Assembly: GCA_013817465.1 (NCBI GenBank)
Contig: JACDCP010000204.1
Span: 1 to 5,746 of the forward strand
Direction: 5' to 3'
DNA length: 5,746 bases
Source: Gammaproteobacteria bacterium
GTDB lineage: Bacteria; Pseudomonadota; Gammaproteobacteria; Steroidobacterales; JACDCP01
Position numbers and translations under genes: made by a program. The notes under the pieces were generated by a model. It saw only the letters and a list, made by a program, of their open reading frames with translations, was not told the origin of the DNA and ran no database searches. How positions within the stretch are numbered: the first letter of the stretch is position 1; every line of letters starts with the position of its first letter. Positions 5,730 to 5,746 of this stretch are shown here, piece by piece.

Positions 5730-5746
5730 CAGATGCTGAAAAAGCC
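5726..5746 (+). repeat. Left edge of a second copy of the palindromic repeat (cut by the window end)
   Basis: CTAGCAGATGCTGAAAAAGC begins here and matches the left arm at 3473-3493 in the same orientation, allowing one single-base gap and a few substitutions. It also matches the complement of the right arm, including the outer CTAG. The window ends before the rest can be seen. It overlaps the stop codon of the preceding gene. Confidence 0.5.

Overview
The window is GC-rich chromosomal DNA from a bacterium, most likely a gammaproteobacterium of the xanthomonad / Nevskiales / Steroidobacter / pseudomonad side. Three things suggest this: a two-subunit (alpha2beta2) glycyl-tRNA synthetase with gammaproteobacterial signature stretches, a gmhB gene directly after glyS as I recall it near the replication origin of Pseudomonas, and a type I-beta, adenylylatable glutamine synthetase of exactly the E. 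coli length. The phylogenetic placement is an inference from gene order and protein similarity recalled from memory.

Layout. The left half (1-3208) is a tightly packed leftward operon, read glyQ -> glyS -> gmhB. glyQ and glyS overlap by 8 nt, and gmhB starts 4 nt after the glyS stop and runs out of the window. Both downstream genes appear to use TTG starts. The right half is rightward: glnA (3736-5145), then a gene for a small secreted DUF4124-type protein (5205-5729). The two halves are divergent, separated by 527 nt (3209-3735) without a convincing protein gene.

That divergent region is the least ordinary part. From left to right it holds: a GC-rich glyQ leader that can fold into a three-way junction with a GCAA tetraloop on the glyQ sense strand; a plausible sigma70 promoter for glyQS; a ~170-bp composite palindromic element (3473-3642) made of two palindromes around three central hairpins; and a short glnA leader with an 8-bp stem and two competing small hairpins beside the Shine-Dalgarno sequence. 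The last 21 bases of the window (5726-5746) match the left edge of that element, so a second copy probably begins there and supplies the TAG stop of the DUF4124 gene. This points to a dispersed, REP/MITE-like repeat family.

Functionally the genes are housekeeping: charging tRNA-Gly, LPS-core heptose synthesis, and ammonia assimilation. I see no phage, CRISPR, tRNA, rRNA or transposase gene. No defence or otherwise exotic system can be supported; the dispersed repeat and the structured leaders are the items worth following up.
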